Source of the DNA: Poronia punctata
Lineage: Eukaryota; Ascomycota; Sordariomycetes; Xylariales; Xylariaceae
DNA length: 64,000 bases
NCBI GenBank assembly: GCA_022579005.1
Contig: MU401586.1
Coordinates: forward strand, 42,542-106,541
Direction of reading: 5' to 3'
The position numbers were made by a program, and so were the translations under genes. Under the pieces are notes generated by a model. The model did not search any database. It saw only the letters and a program-made list of their open reading frames with translations, and was not told the DNA's origin. Within the stretch, counting starts at the first letter, position 1; each line of letters opens with the position of its first letter. Shown here piece after piece: positions 22,186 to 33,675 of the stretch.

Positions 22186-22978
22186 ATGATGCTCATCGTA
22201 CTCCTTTTTGTTGGCCTACAAGCTGCCACCTCGATCGCCGAAACTCTGGTGCTAAATGTGGGAACCGACCCTGACCTACCACGTAAGCGCTCTCATATCA
22301 AAGGACAACCTCTACCTAATATGAACTCGTGCTGTCGCTCATGCTGACATGAATCGGCGTGGTGGCAGGTTGCGGCTCACACTGTATGGTCGATAGCATG
22401 TTCGTCACGCAGTGCCTTGATATGAACTGCTTGTGTCACCAAGAAGAGTATCAAAGGGTAAGCCAGCAAACGTCCATATTCTTCTCTCCTGATCCCGGAC
22501 TGGGTTTTATCCGTGCCCCTCTGTAGCTAGCTGGACTGACCAAGCATAGTCATTGTTCCAGTGCCTGTATTCCCAATGCGACCCGATGGAATATGGCACA
22601 GCGCTTAGTCGTACTATCTCGACGTGCATCGAACTCGGAGCGGAGATACACATGGTTGCGCCAGGCTCGCTGGACAATGAGCTGCTCCGTGAACGGGAAA
22701 TTGATTACCTTGCTGGACGGCAACTTCCCGAAGTGCCCGGTTTGCAAATTCGCCAAGAGAGCATCCCCGTTGCCACGGTCACGGCCACCCACACGGAATC
22801 CTTCACCTGGACTGTGACCTGGTCGCCCACCCCCACGCTAGCACCATTCCTATCTGCCGACCCCGTCGCCTCCAGCATCGATCGGCCCTGGGTTGTCACT
22901 CAGTCTGATTCGACTCGTCATGAGGCATCCTTCTGCGGTTTAGTACTATGGTTTGCTGTCGTCTTGCTACTAGTATAA
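22186..22978 (+). CDS. Secreted GPI-anchored CFEM-domain protein
   Basis: Exons 22186-22282, 22369-22457 and 22562-22978; 200 residues. A signal peptide (MMLIVLLFVGLQAATSIAE) leads into a domain with eight cysteines: CGSHC, then TQC, MNCLC, RC, SQC and STC. This is the spacing of the fungal CFEM fold, with each half completed by a splice junction. A Ser/Thr/Pro-rich spacer and a hydrophobic tail (GLVLWFAVVLLLV) at the very C-terminus fit GPI anchoring. CFEM proteins take part in heme or iron capture, adhesion and host interaction. The Asp that ligates heme iron in Candida CFEM proteins is not evident here, so a heme role is unproven. No ORF-level evidence of a longer upstream start. Confidence 0.8.
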
Positions 22979-23384
22979 CCGATACTAGTAACAATAACAT
23001 GATTGGCTTAGACAAGTCATATACTTTCCCTCTCCTTTTGACAGCCCTTTGTGGTCAGTTGAAGGCTTTGTCTGACCTTCCTCTTGTCTCTTATGTCGGA
23101 TGTTGTTATTCTGGGCATCTTTACCAAGTCTACCTCGAGAGTAGGAATCAATGGATGGAAATTCGGTTATTCATAGGCGGGGATGAACCTACAATTGTTA
23201 TCTCATGGTGTTCATTATCTTCTATATAGTCGTCATCAATGGATTGTGCACCATTTCTATCAACGACTGAGGGTTCCGTCTAACTGGGTTTGAAGCGCTG
23301 TTCTGGGTATCATATGTGATGCGACTAGAGACGTGGGAACAACAAGTGAGACAATAGGGCCTCCGTCCGGTATACCATAAAAGC
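22979..23384. other. Convergent 3' intergenic, 406 bp
   Basis: Lies between the convergent CFEM and CMS1 genes. Only UTR-like sequence seen. Confidence 0.5.
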
Positions 23385-24564
23385 CTAATAGAACAACAGC
23401 TGCAGAGGATGATCGGGATCCGTATACCTCACTTTGAACTCTGTCCGGGAAAGCCAGCGCGCAAGCGGTATCATGGTCTCTTTCATGTCCATGATGCCCC
23501 TCTTCTTCTGGTCGATATGAGATGCGTCCACAACCAGTCGCTCTAGCTTGTCTAATTTTAATGATCCTGACATGACTGTTAGCATAAGATATCTCACGAC
23601 ATGAGAAAATGAACTCACCACTCTCAACCAGGTCGTTCAATCTCACAGGTGTTCCTACCGAGACACCTGTTCTATGAGTCTCTAGGAATTTCTTGGCATC
23701 CTCGATCTTGATATGTTTCGCAAACTGTGGTGATATGTCCATTAGTCGACACTCATAATGACAACCCACTCCAGACAACAAGGACCGAGTACGTACCAGC
23801 TTTCCTACAGTGATTTTCTTGGTTTGATACTTTCTCATAGCACTACAAATATGTGGTCAGCTTATAAACTCGAACAAGCAATGGATAGAGAGACATGCCG
23901 GACTATATCGGCCGCGCGTAAACCGGCTCCGGCAACGACGATGGTGTGCGGTGATCCGTTTTCCTTGGGAGCAGCCTCGAGGTCCTTTGGGTCCGGAGCG
24001 TGAGCTTCCAGGAACGCGGGGAAGTTCTCGAGTGTCCTGGACTCGGAGAATGAACTGGAGTCTTTGATGGCGTTTGCTGGGTGGGTTTGTTAGTTTGTCC
24101 TTGACATACATACTTTTGTTTACGAATAGTATAGGATTGTTTAAGGGGAATGATTGAAAGTAGGATGGTGAATAAGATGACACAATCCAATTGGAATGAG
24201 TAAGGGTCTAATTGTAAGAAACAGAAAGGAAAAGATAGAAAGAAGAAAAAAGAAACCCCTTACGTGAAATATCAAGAGCACCCAACTCAACCGGCCTCAA
24301 ATCACTCCCGAACCTCCTCGTCTTCTGCGCGATATGATCGGCCAACAACATATTATCCAGATGGGCGATTTTCAAATTCAGACCGGCATCCAGATCTAGA
24401 TCTAGATCATCTTGATCAAAAGCGGATTTTCTCCGTTTAGCCTTTTGTTGTTGTTGTTGCTGGGTGTCGTTGGTTGTTTCATCGCGAGCTCTCTTTTTGG
24501 GTTTTGCTTTTGGTCTTGGTTTGCTGGAGGGTATGTTTGTTGTTGTTGTTGTTGGGGGTGGCAT
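23385..24564 (-). CDS. CMS1: Cms1-type 90S pre-ribosome (U3/SSU processome-associated) protein
   Basis: Five exons, in transcript order 24564-24264, 24076-23899, 23842-23797, 23724-23619 and 23566-23385, give 270 residues (yeast Cms1 is 291). A Pro/Thr-rich start and a basic nuclear-type segment (KPRPKAKPKKRARDE) are followed by a six-Gln run. The family core then runs RTLENFPAFLE, IVVAGAGLRAADIVR, RKYQTKK and GTPVRLNDLVESG, with a C-terminal RLVVDASHIDQKKRGI segment. The fold resembles helicase domain 1 without ATPase motifs. Role: a nucleolar component of early small-subunit assembly. Intron 2 begins GCATGT rather than GT, a GC-AG intron; using it joins AADIVR to AMRKYQ exactly as the family requires. 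The other introns have GT and CTAAC/CTAAT branch sites. Confidence 0.88.
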
Positions 24565-25561
24565 TTTGATTGTGATTGAAATGAGAAACTTGCTTCAAAG
24601 GCTAACTAGTTCTCTTCACTTGGATTTGAATTGGGTTGTTGGCAAGACGTTGCTGCTGCTGGTAAAAGGTATAATGAGCAGTAGATGAGAAAGACGGAGG
24701 TGAAAAATATCAAGCAGGAGGGTTTGCTTAATCGCAACTTTTACATGCGGGATACAACGATATAGTGGCTAGCTTGCAAGGTTGCCCCTCCACGCTTTAG
24801 GCTACATCAGGTTAGTCTAGTATATTGAGAGTGGCCCCCGCCAAGAAGCACCCCCCACCAACGTGTTTTTTATTGTCACTTTTATTCTTTCGGACGTTTT
24901 TCTACCAATTTTGCATTTCGATATGTGTAAATTATCAATCATATACATGGGCGATGGAGTTTTTGTGGAATATGCTCCGTTGGATGCTGGAAAGCAGCCA
25001 CGGTGAGAAAGCTTGTTTACATGGTCTCTAACGAAGGTAACCTACTCGTAGTGAAATTAGATTAGAACCCCTACTTCAAAACGGGCTTCAAGACATAATG
25101 TCAGCTAAATCAATGAACATATACCTACTCGTACAATACATGATTCCAGATATGGACCCCCTAGTAGGCTGTCCAACGTATGTGTAGTGTAGATACTTCA
25201 AAGAAAACGTTACGAGTAGATTGACAAGAACCGCGCAACTGCTGCAATCTATATCTATGCAACTGACCAACCATGCATTACCCCACCAAACCCGCATTTG
25301 AACGGGAACTAGGTAGACCAGATAGTCAGCCGCAAGCTCCACTAAAATTTTCTGTTTCTGAGCTTGCTTGCTGTTGTTGTCCACCGCCAACAAAAGTAAA
25401 TTCCCACGACAACATATCTACTTACATCTCTCCAAGATTCCAATCGTCATTCTCTTTCCTTTGCAGCACAGAGGAATATCCATCCTTGCGGGAAAATAAA
25501 TAGTCAACAACCTACAATCCCCCTGCAACCGAGCGACAATTAAAAAAAAAAAAAAGAAGGA
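24565..25561. other. Divergent promoter region CMS1/NOP6, about 1 kb
   Basis: Shared upstream region of two ribosome-biogenesis genes transcribed outward. It ends with an A13 tract just before the NOP6 start. No coding sequence seen. Confidence 0.5.
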
Positions 25562-26662
25562 ATGTCTTCCGACAAGAAGCGCAAGTCTCGCGACGAAGAT
25601 GCCCCAGCAACTGCGGCGGCAGCAGTCGAAACAAAACCCGACTCATCAAACAAAAAGCGCAGACGCGTAGACGGCGAAGAAGAGCCCAAGAAGAAGAAAT
25701 CCAAGTCTAGCAAGGATAAGAAGGAAAAGAAAGAAAAGAAGAACAAGGTCGCTGAAGAAGATGTCGAAATGGACGTCGAATCCAAGTCTGGCAAGGATAA
25801 GAAAGAGAAGAAAGAGAAGAAGGCAAAGAAGAACAAGGTCTCTGAAGAAGATGTCGATATGGACGTCGACGTAGATGCAGTAACAAAACCAGAACCAGAA
25901 CGAGAAACCCCAAGCGCAACAAAAGAAACCGATCCCGAAGCCGCGACGAAGAAGAGCAAAAAAGACAAGAAAAAGAAAGAAAAAAAGACAGACACGGAAA
26001 CCACAAGCAAACCCGCCGAAGAGACAACCACTTCTACAGAAAAACCAGCAGCTGAAGAAGCCGAAGCCGAAGGTGAAGCAGAAGCCGAGGGTGAAAACGA
26101 GACAGACCCCAAGAAGCGCTTCATAGTCTTCGTAGGCAACCTGCCCTACAGCGCAACCCCCGACCAGATAAAAGCGCACTTCTCCTCCGTACACCCGACA
26201 TCCGTACGTCTTCTACACCGTCGCGACGATCCCACAAAGTCGCGCGGCGTGGCATTCGTAGAATTCGCCGGCTTCGACCACATGAAAACTGCATTGAAGC
26301 TATACCACCACAGCACATTCAAATCACCCGCGACGAACATCTCCTCGGCCAATGGTAGGGGAGGGAAATTCGGTAACAGACGAGGAGGAGGACGCAACGC
26401 AGGTGGTAATGATGTGCCGATGGAAGAGCGCAAGATCAACGTCGAGCTTACGGCTGGTGGTGGTGGAAACACGGAGCATAGGAAGGAGAAGATCCGGGCT
26501 AAGAATGAAAAGTTGAATGAACAGCGGGCTCGCCGGGCCATCGAGGAGGCGCGTCTGAAGGATAAGAAGGAGAGGGAGAAGGCTGCCAAGGGTGGTGCGG
26601 TTGAAGAAAAGGCGGATGATACAAGTGGTATTCATCCTAGCAGAAGACATATTCATGCTTGA
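25562..26662 (+). CDS. NOP6: Nop6-like nucleolar RRM protein
   Basis: Intronless, 366 residues. The first 180 residues are lysine/glutamate-rich with two near-repeat blocks (KDKKEKKEKK...NKV.EEDV.MDV), typical of nucleolar proteins. One RRM follows (about 187-265): RNP2-like FVGNLP and RNP1-like SRGVAFVEF. The tail is Gly/Arg-rich (GRGGKFGNRRGGGR) and then a charged helix (RARRAIEEARLKDKKERE). Yeast Nop6 binds RNA early in small-subunit assembly. The RRM wording and basic tails fit that family. It sits head to head with CMS1, which acts in the same pathway. Confidence 0.85.
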   Translation: MSSDKKRKSRDEDAPATAAAAVETKPDSSNKKRRRVDGEEEPKKKKSKSSKDKKEKKEKKNKVAEEDVEMDVESKSGKDKKEKKEKKAKKNKVSEEDVDMDVDVDAVTKPEPERETPSATKETDPEAATKKSKKDKKKKEKKTDTETTSKPAEETTTSTEKPAAEEAEAEGEAEAEGENETDPKKRFIVFVGNLPYSATPDQIKAHFSSVHPTSVRLLHRRDDPTKSRGVAFVEFAGFDHMKTALKLYHHSTFKSPATNISSANGRGGKFGNRRGGGRNAGGNDVPMEERKINVELTAGGGGNTEHRKEKIRAKNEKLNEQRARRAIEEARLKDKKEREKAAKGGAVEEKADDTSGIHPSRRHIHA

Positions 26663-27478
26663 TAAGGGACTTGGGGGTTGTCCATATGAAGACGGGTAGA
26701 AAGTAATGATGATAATCAGAGCCTGTTACATGCGCATAATGCCACATGTACCAAGTCAGTTTTGCCCTTTCCATTGGCTGATTCTCAAATGATACCTCAT
26801 GATATGACCAACGTCCACACCCACTATATCATGACGGCGGATCCGACGGTCTCGCAACACCTACGCTAGTGGCAACCATTTCACAATATCAGAATAAATC
26901 AGGAATGAGAGGAAATTCTTGGTTCATAACTTCCTGTTGTCTCTTGCGGGACGGCACTATTTACAGAACCAGCAGATTATAACTGACCAAGTATTCCACT
27001 CTAACTGTCCCCTTTCTCGTGGCTTCCGTCAAATGCAGCATAACAGCAGATGGTCCTAAACTACGCCCGTTTCGTCCAACTCGGCAAATACCGAGTATAA
27101 TAGGGACCAACGGGTAAGTTGGGTATCAAACGATCTGCGGAAAAAACAACCCTTTGCAAGAAACCACTCACTCCATGCTTCTCAAATCCACTACTATGAG
27201 GTCAGAATTGCTCAAGTCTCTTAAAACGTGGAAACCATCATTCCAGGCAAGAGTGCCAGATCAAAGTCGTGACCAGATGTGTCGCGGTCTGCCTATCGCA
27301 GAGATGACATTCTGTTGGCATAGAAGGCTGCGTGAATAGGATAGATTCCAACAACCTTTGCTCGCCAACTAGTCAGATAGTAGAATCATCCTATATGACC
27401 CCAAGAACGCCGGCATTTCGGCCAATATCGCTTCTTGCTCGACCGTCGCAAATATTATGGCGCGTATCGGTTCGACGT
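26663..27478. other. Convergent 3' region NOP6/RAC1, about 0.8 kb
   Basis: 3' UTRs of two facing genes. No additional gene seen. Confidence 0.5.
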
Positions 27479-28409
27479 CTAGAGAATGGTGCACTTGCCC
27501 TTCTTCTTATGAGTAGGCGCGGGACGCGGGTTGAGCACAGCACTGCGGGACACAGGATTAGCAAATCTCATAAGTTTCTTTGGTATTTGAATTTAGTCCA
27601 TACCGGATAGCCTCATCAAATACGCTCTTGAGGTTACGCTGAGTGAGTGCGGAACACTCTAGATACTTGTGCGCCCGGATCTCCTTGGCACATACGAGAG
27701 CCTGGTCATAGGAGACAGGCTCCATTCTCTTAGCTCGGAGGCTCTCCAATGTCGCAGGATCTTCGCGAAGATCTAGTTTTGTACCGACTAGAATAATCGG
27801 GATGTTTGGTGCATGGTGATCGATTTCAGGGTACCACTAGGCCACAAGGTATTAGCAACAGATACGAGAAGGTGGCGGGGATTCCATGGTCAATCATACC
27901 TTTGCCTTGACGTTATCAAATGATGGGGGGCTGACAATGCTGAAGCAAATCAGGAAGACATCAGTCTGGGGATATGAAAGAGGACGCAGGCGGTCATAAT
28001 CCTCCTGTCCAGCAGTATCCCACAGTCCCAAGCTAATTGGTTTGCCATCAACCATGACACTTGCTGAATAATTGTCGAATCTAACAAAACAACGGGATTA
28101 GCATGTGAAAAATTCATAACACCGGCAGAGACAAAGGCAAAGCTAGACTAACACAGTTGGGATGTATTCACCAGGGAAGGCGTTTGTTGTGTACGAGATC
28201 AGAAGGCATGTCTAAAATGGTTATTAATATGTTGCACCCTGTATGATCGGCGGGGAGTAGAGTTTACCTTGCCAACGGCACCGTCACCCGTCACAACGCA
28301 CTATAATATCAACACCACACATCAGTTGTTGTCCATCAATGTGAAAGCTGCGGCTATCTGGTGGTCAACGACGGCATACCTTCAAAGATTGAACCCCTGG
28401 GGATGCCAT
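27479..28409 (-). CDS. RAC1: Rac-type Rho GTPase
   Basis: Six exons in transcript order: 28409-28380, 28300-28268, 28211-28153, 28080-27900, 27836-27604 and 27542-27479. They encode 199 residues, the usual fungal Rac length. All GTP-binding motifs are intact: P-loop GDGAVGKTC, switch I YIPTVFDNY, switch [22 protein letters not shown] and ECSAL. The Rho insert helix follows KLDLREDP. The C-terminus KKKGKCTIL supplies a polybasic stretch and a CAAX box for geranylgeranylation. Rac proteins control polarised growth, actin and NADPH oxidase in filamentous fungi; baker's yeast lacks one. The first two exons are very short (10 and 11 codons). Cdc42 is the nearest alternative; overall wording matches Rac better. 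Confidence 0.95.
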
Positions 28410-31400
28410 ATTTATCGGAGTAGAGCCGGTAGCACAGCCCGGTGTGGTAGGATGAGGCAGGAGGTCGACAATACGTCTCGGTTATAGACGACTCAGGGGT
28501 TATCAAAGTCGGCGATAATATAGGGGGGCTTGGCGAGGACTTGCGGCTTCAATAAAGATTAAAGATGCCCTATTTTGTTTCGAGTTAGAATACTGCGACC
28601 ATGGATAGGAAGACTCTAATGAGAAATCATGTAAACGAAGAAAGGAATAGTAGAAACAGGAAAACAGACACGCCTTGGCTGTCCCTGATTAGTTGGGATA
28701 AATGGGAAGGCAGGTTGTTCTGAACATGCAATGTGATGCCGGGACCAACTAGACCAGTCTCATATGAAAATGTCCGTGGAGAAGAATGGCGCGAGCGGTA
28801 TGTGTAATGGGTCGGAGGGGCATTGTCCGCTACGTAAATGTATTGCTCTACTTTACATGTGTAGGCGGCATACTCCGGCTTGTATGTTGGCATGTAGGGA
28901 ACGAGTAAAGACAAAGGAGAGGGTGGGACTGAAAGGCCGATTGAATTGCAACAAGCAAATACCTAGTCGCTTTGGGGGATCATGCGGTGATGGAACTAGG
29001 AGGTCAAGAAGCCTGGAATAGAACATGGGCTGTCCTTGCAAAACAACTAGACACAGGCGTCTTTCTATGTGTATATTACACACGGCATATTGAACATCGC
29101 AGCCTGGGGCCGACGCCGGGACAAGGATGGAGGCAGGGCAACTTGTAGACAGCAATCAATGCCGAAGATGCATACAAAGTCTAAAGTCGGAAATAAGAGC
29201 ACCTACCTGCAAGAATGACGAGGAATTAAGGTTCTGACGGCAAACTCCTGTTATAGCTTCCGTGTCTGCTTCGGGTATGTACTGTAAGGAAGAATGGACG
29301 GACGGGAACGACCGCGGGCGGGCGATAGGAAACTTTATGATCTAAGTTAATCAAATGGCCAGACGTGATGATGCAGTGCGCGCTCGGCTTGTGGAGTGCA
29401 AGTATGAACGAAACAAGAACGGCAAGGGAAATAGAAGATGAGGGAAGAGAAAAAAGAGATTCACAAACACACACTCTCGATCCACTGAGAAGAACGAGAT
29501 GCAACTGTGCGTTGCGATGGCTTTCTGCTGTGTGGTTTGGTGTTGGAATGGGATGGGTAAGTTGGGTAGGTGGATGAAAGATGGAGATAAATGAATAGAG
29601 GTGAACTGGGCTAGCACAGAGCTCCCTTTCAAGGATAAGAAAAGGTACCGAACCGACCTCCCGCCTCCCCCAAATACATACTTACCTGTTGAAGGTACCC
29701 GAATACATCACCTCCAAGAGGTTATCGATGAGGAGATCCGCTGACAAGAAGTAGCCCCCTGACTGGAGATACTTACCTAAACGACTTCAATGGGAAATAT
29801 AGCGCACATTATAGGCTCAATTCAGGGCCAATGGAGCTGTGATCCTTGGTTTCGAGGTACCTCGAGTAAGTACTTACCCCTATCAGAGCCCTTGTGCCCC
29901 CTACATTTATGCGCTAGTCAAAGGACCCCTTGGGTTTTAGCGGCATAAGACTGGTCCGAGCGCCCCCTTACAGAACGCCATCTCACACGCTAGTTCGGAT
30001 GGAGATAGATTAGCCCACCAACTGGATGGCGGGGTATGAGATGGTTCAAACATAACAATCTGAGCTAGAACTCCAAATTCCACGACTCTCAAGGGAATTG
30101 GGCGTATTCTTGATCACTTCAGATGGAGCTGTTCGTCCAGTAAGACAAAATTCCAGCATAAGAAGTTAATTAGAAATGAAAGAACAGCGTCAGCTGAGGA
30201 AAAGAACAAGTCATGTATGGGGTTTGGACTGAAAGATGATATGTTGACATCGAACGGGAGCACACTCAGTAGGGGCCCTAGAACGCGCTTAAATATCTAG
30301 GTTACAAGCTTATTTGGTTCGTGTCTTTAATCTTGATACCTATTATACACAATTTAACATCCCTTGCACGACCTGCCGGACTGGCAGACTGGGTCTTGTC
30401 TATTGCCTTATCATGGGAGCAGCGATAAGCAGCCATAGGTAGCAACTGACCAAAGACGTTTAGAAATGGGCTTTCTACCTCAGCTAAAAGTGGACTTGGC
30501 CTCGTTTTATGTCACATATTGGAGGTGTGGGGTTGCCCTGGGATGCCAGCCCTACCAGGTTGGACAGACCAAAGACGCTCCTGATTTGGAGCACACTCTG
30601 TGACGTTTGTTGCTCTGGCTCTCGGCATCGGTATCAGAAAGTTCACTCAGCAAGTCAAAATCTAGAATACCTAACCGCTTGTCCTTGCTTTGCCCCGTAT
30701 ATGACAGGCCTGCGTATATTAAGCGCTAAGGGAGATAACTTATAGTTTACGTATACCCTCCGTGGACCGGGCAAATTAGACCCCACGGAAGAAGATAATT
30801 TCTTTCACTTGCTCTGCTCCAGGAGAACAAAACATCCACGCGCGTATTGTTTAAATGGGTGAGGGAATAACATCAAAGGCAAGCCTTTAACCTAATAGTC
30901 ATGATAGTAGAGTAATAGCGATGGGCTGCATCTGATTCGGTCAGAAGAAACCATCTGTAGAATTTTTATTGTACTGAAATTCACTATAGGAGAGACCTGA
31001 AGAGATTGAATAGGTAATTACTTGCCAGCAGACACATAAGCAGTGTGATGTTTCACGTCTTGCCAGTCTTCTCTGTCTGACAGCCTAAGCTATATAACTA
31101 CCGAGATTTCTTCCTTTCTAACTGCCCAAAGGTTGCTGTGCGCCACGTAATGAGGCTACCTACAATATATCTAACTTACCTTGTCTTAGGTTACCAACCT
31201 GCATATTATAAGTATGCGCCCCCTTGCCAGCAGTAGTACCCTAGTACGTAAGAATCAGGACCAGCAGAAAATACCATCAGGCAGAGCTAGCCAAGGTCTT
31301 TTTGACCCCTTTATGTCATAGGCTATGCGCGCTGTCAGACAGATAGAGGAAAGCAGATATGTCTTACTCAGGAGAGCTTCAAGCTCCAGGAGTCTAACAG

Positions 31401-31991
31401 CTTAGATCTAGCCAGAGATGAGAGATTGTACATCATCGCAATTGATTATCTTCTATGTATTGCCTCCTACTCAGAGTTTATATGGTAATCGTAGGATTCT
31501 ATCTCAAAACATATTGAAACCGGTGCCAGTTCGGATGGGAAAGAGTTCCAAATGTCCGGGAAATGCTACCCTAACAGGAAAAGCGCTTATGACCGCCAAG
31601 CCAGGCCTGGGAGTTTTAGTGGCATTTTGGCTGCCTAGCTCCAGGTGTGGAACAGTTCTTAAAGATAGACTAACCTAACCTAGAGCTGACCTCGTACAAA
31701 GTGCTGACACAAGAAACGCGTCAGAAGCGCGTCTTAATCCAGCCCACCGTTGGAACGAGCCGATATGGATGTTATAAGATTGTCAACGTGCATAATCATT
31801 GATTAATGGCCAAAAGATGAAATACGTACTGACGGATTAAACGCCGACCAAATACAACAGCGGGGATGAGAAGTGGACACACTCAATTATCGGATTCTAT
31901 GGTTCTAACGCCCGGTATCGAGTCTTTTTGATCGCCTATACATAGTACACCCGGTTGTAAATTGACTCCCCCGCGGGAGACGTCATTCAAG
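28410..31991. other. Large gene-free region upstream of RAC1 and CENP-T, about 3.6 kb
   Basis: This separates the divergent RAC1 and CENP-T genes and is much longer than neighbouring divergent promoters. Frames are short and motif-free. The part nearest RAC1 (to about 29650) is purine/pyrimidine-skewed and may be a long leader with introns. No gene supported. Confidence 0.5.
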
Positions 31992-33616
31992 ATGGCAAGC
32001 GGCAATTCAGGATCAGAACAGGCTGGGCTGAGCAACCGGCTTATACCTCTTGCCACGCCCCGAATGGCTGCGACTCCAACTACGAACAGAGACCCAGCCT
32101 CTGGTCGGCCTTCCGCCTCGGCGAGGCGCAACAACGTCACCACACCCCATGCGCGCGCGGCTCGTCGGGCTATGGACCAGCGTCGCGCCGCGTTATTCAC
32201 ACCAGGAAGAGCTAGACGTCGGAGTGTCCGTGAAGAGCGTGAAACTCCCCGGGACATTCTGCGAAACCTCAGTCGAATTCTAGCGCCTAAATCCCGGGTT
32301 GTATCTACATCTTCCTCGCCCGATACGCCAAATGACTCAACTCTACCACCTGTAAACGAAGAAGAAGACAGCGACGATGACGACTTTCCGATTGAACGGC
32401 CACGTTTTTCCCTGGCGCTTGGAATGGACGATGACGACGATGAAGAGGATCTGAAGCCTCCTCGGCTTAGTGGGTTAGAGGAGGAGAACTTCACGATGCA
32501 GTCTATCGAGCTTCCGAGAAGAGACAACACTCTAAGCCGGATGGATCGAAGCAGCATCGGCAGCATGAGATACAGCGATTATATGGGGCCCGAGATTCAT
32601 AGCGATAATGTCGGTATCGATTCCGGCTTCTTCCCGCCACCTGCGCTGGATGATGATGACGACGAGCCAGTCATGGAAGAGCCGGTAGTGATTGAACGGT
32701 TAGTCCGCTCCCTATTGCAATTTGAAACCGTGTAGAGCTAATGTGGACTGAATCTGCGCAGTCTTGAGGCTAATGACGCAAGACGGCAAACTATCGGCGG
32801 TGATAGCGTGTTTGGTCCTATAGAGATTCCTGACGCCGGGAACGAAAGCACCTTTATGATGAACCCTGTCGAGTCGCCTGTACGAGACACGAATAACACG
32901 GAAACTATGGGCATAGAAGGCCCTGATGGCGACGATGGCCCCTTGAATAATATGGATGATGACGACGACGATGATCACGTGAACGAACCGATGGAAATAC
33001 CGGATTTCGACAGCGAGGATGGACTAGACGATGAGCCAAACAACACTATAACCGGCATAGTAGAAGAAAGGACGGTGACGAACACAGCAGATATGGCTTC
33101 AAAGAGAATCGGAAAGAGGAAGGCGGGAAAGAAGATATCAAGACATGGCATTGAATATCCTTCCTTGCCACCGAACGTAGTAAAACGACTGGCGACGACA
33201 CTAGCAAAAACGGCTGGTAGTAAGGGGAAACTAAAGCCGGACACACTCGAGGCGATTATGCAAGCTACCGATTGGTTTTTCGAGCAGCTCGGAGACGATC
33301 TATCGGCATATGCGAAGCACGCAGGCCGTAAAACTATCGATGACAGTGATATGATGACTCTGATGCGAAGGTTCGTTATATGTCCTTCATCTATACTTAC
33401 AGTAGATGTCCCTCCCTCGATAGTACACCGTATGTTGACATATAATAATACAGACAGCGGCAAACAAGTGCTTCCACCACGCCATTTGCGCTGGCTCAGC
33501 GTCATCTGCCCAGAGAGCTCTTGCAAGAGCTACGTATGCCGGTTCCCATCCCAAGTAAAGGCCCGCGCAAGAAGACGAGGCCTGTCGAAGTGGACGGAGA
33601 AGAGGAAATAACGTGA
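31992..33616 (+). CDS. CENP-T-like inner kinetochore histone-fold protein
   Basis: Exons 31992-32698, 32762-33370 and 33454-33616; 492 residues. The N-terminus has a TPRMAATP segment, an Arg-rich region (ARAARRAMDQRRAALFTPGR) and a conserved TPRDILRNLSRILAP helix, as in CENP-T proteins that recruit outer kinetochore Ndc80. Long acidic stretches (poly-Asp/Glu) fill the middle. The C-terminal histone fold runs from about 365 (YPSLPPNVVKRLA, then KPDTLEAIMQATDWFFEQL, then KTIDDSDMMTLMRR). It is followed by the helical extension HLPRELLQELRMP that is diagnostic for CENP-T. Role: DNA-binding CCAN component with CENP-W. Splice junctions restore the reading frame across the acidic region and at the end of the histone fold. 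Confidence 0.88.
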
Positions 33617-33675
33617 TGAAATACAAGCAAGTTGAGCCCGAGTTCACCCATCGATCTTCCCAAGACAGCAAATCC

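Noticed and set aside
25540..26194. Long Ser/Phe/Leu-rich frames opposite the NOP6 gene
   Set aside because: Mirror image of the Lys/Glu-rich coding repeats; no independent evidence.
27479..28409. Naming the GTPase Cdc42
   Set aside because: Length, exon layout and C-terminal wording (KCTIL after a short polybasic run) match fungal Rac better.
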